NCBI GenBank assembly: GCA_023381945.1
Contig: JAMCQY010000046.1
Span: forward strand, 418 to 5,697
DNA length: 5,280 nucleotides
Direction: 5' to 3'
DNA from: Deltaproteobacteria bacterium
GTDB lineage: Bacteria > Desulfobacterota > Desulfobaccia > Desulfobaccales > 0-14-0-80-60-11
Shown one piece after another: positions 5,203 to 5,280 of this stretch. The notes under the pieces are model-generated. The model did not search any database. It was not told the origin of the DNA and worked only from the letters and a program-made list of their open reading frames with translations. Position numbers and translations under genes: made by a program. The first letter of the stretch is position 1; every line of letters begins with the position of its first letter.

Positions 5203-5280
5203 ATGGCCAAGAAATCGTTGATAGCCAAGGCAAAACGCCCCACCAAGTTTGAGGTCCAGAAATATAACCGCTGCCCGTTG
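5203..5280 (+). CDS. rpsN: 30S ribosomal protein S14 (uS14), probably zinc-type, 5' part only
   Basis: S14 is a head protein of the small subunit near the decoding region and S3/S10. Only 26 codons are inside the window. MAKKSLIAKAKRPTKFEVQK followed by YNRC matches the short zinc-type S14, which opens MAKKSMIAKAKR and places the first Cys of its zinc site near residue 24; Cys24 is present here. The longer zinc-free type has a different, longer N-terminus. The gene order rplE-rpsN is the usual spc order. The remaining cysteines lie beyond the window edge, so the zinc assignment is not fully proven. Confidence 0.92.
   Translation, partial: MAKKSLIAKAKRPTKFEVQKYNRCPL

Overview
The window is a stretch of the bacterial S10-spc ribosomal protein cluster, all on the + strand. 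The order is (rplW end)-rplB-rpsS-rplV-rpsC-[small unknown gene]-rplP-rpmC-rpsQ-rplN-rplX-rplE-(rpsN start). The DNA is GC-rich (a hand count of 2041-2340 gives about 62% GC). The proteins are bacterial throughout. The mix of a Cys4 zinc-ribbon L24, a Cys-bearing S14 and degenerate repeats in the gaps suggests an environmental bacterium, perhaps of the Desulfobacterota (former Deltaproteobacteria). That placement is a low-confidence inference and no marker here proves it.

Layout. Positions 1-26 hold what is probably the last codons of rplW. Positions 27-158 are a non-coding gap with an 11-bp perfect inverted repeat and a run of degenerate 7-bp repeats. rplB, rpsS and rplV follow with gaps of 11 and 2 bases. 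A second 7-bp repeat array, folded as a quasi-palindrome, fills the rplV-rpsC gap. It ends just before a strong ribosome binding site and a TTG start for rpsC. A third, shorter 7-bp array follows rpsC and leads into a 101-codon gene that does not belong to the canonical operon and is clearly lower in GC (46% over 2401-2700). rplP, rpmC, rpsQ, rplN, rplX and rplE then run with short gaps or overlaps. A perfect 14-bp inverted repeat sits between rplE and rpsN, directly before the rpsN ribosome binding site.

Function. All recognised genes encode ribosome subunits: L2, S19, L22, S3, L16, L29, S17, L14, L24, L5 and S14. They are probably transcribed as one long message, because no terminator or credible internal promoter is visible and several junctions overlap in a way that suggests translational coupling. 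The S10 and spc blocks, separate transcripts in E. coli, are joined here by only 27 bases between rpsQ and rplN.

Most notable are the foreign-looking small gene between rpsC and rplP, the repeat elements lying between stop codons and the next ribosome binding site, and low-complexity charged tails on L16 (C-terminal, acidic) and L5 (N-terminal, lysine-rich). No CRISPR array, RNA gene or transposase was seen.
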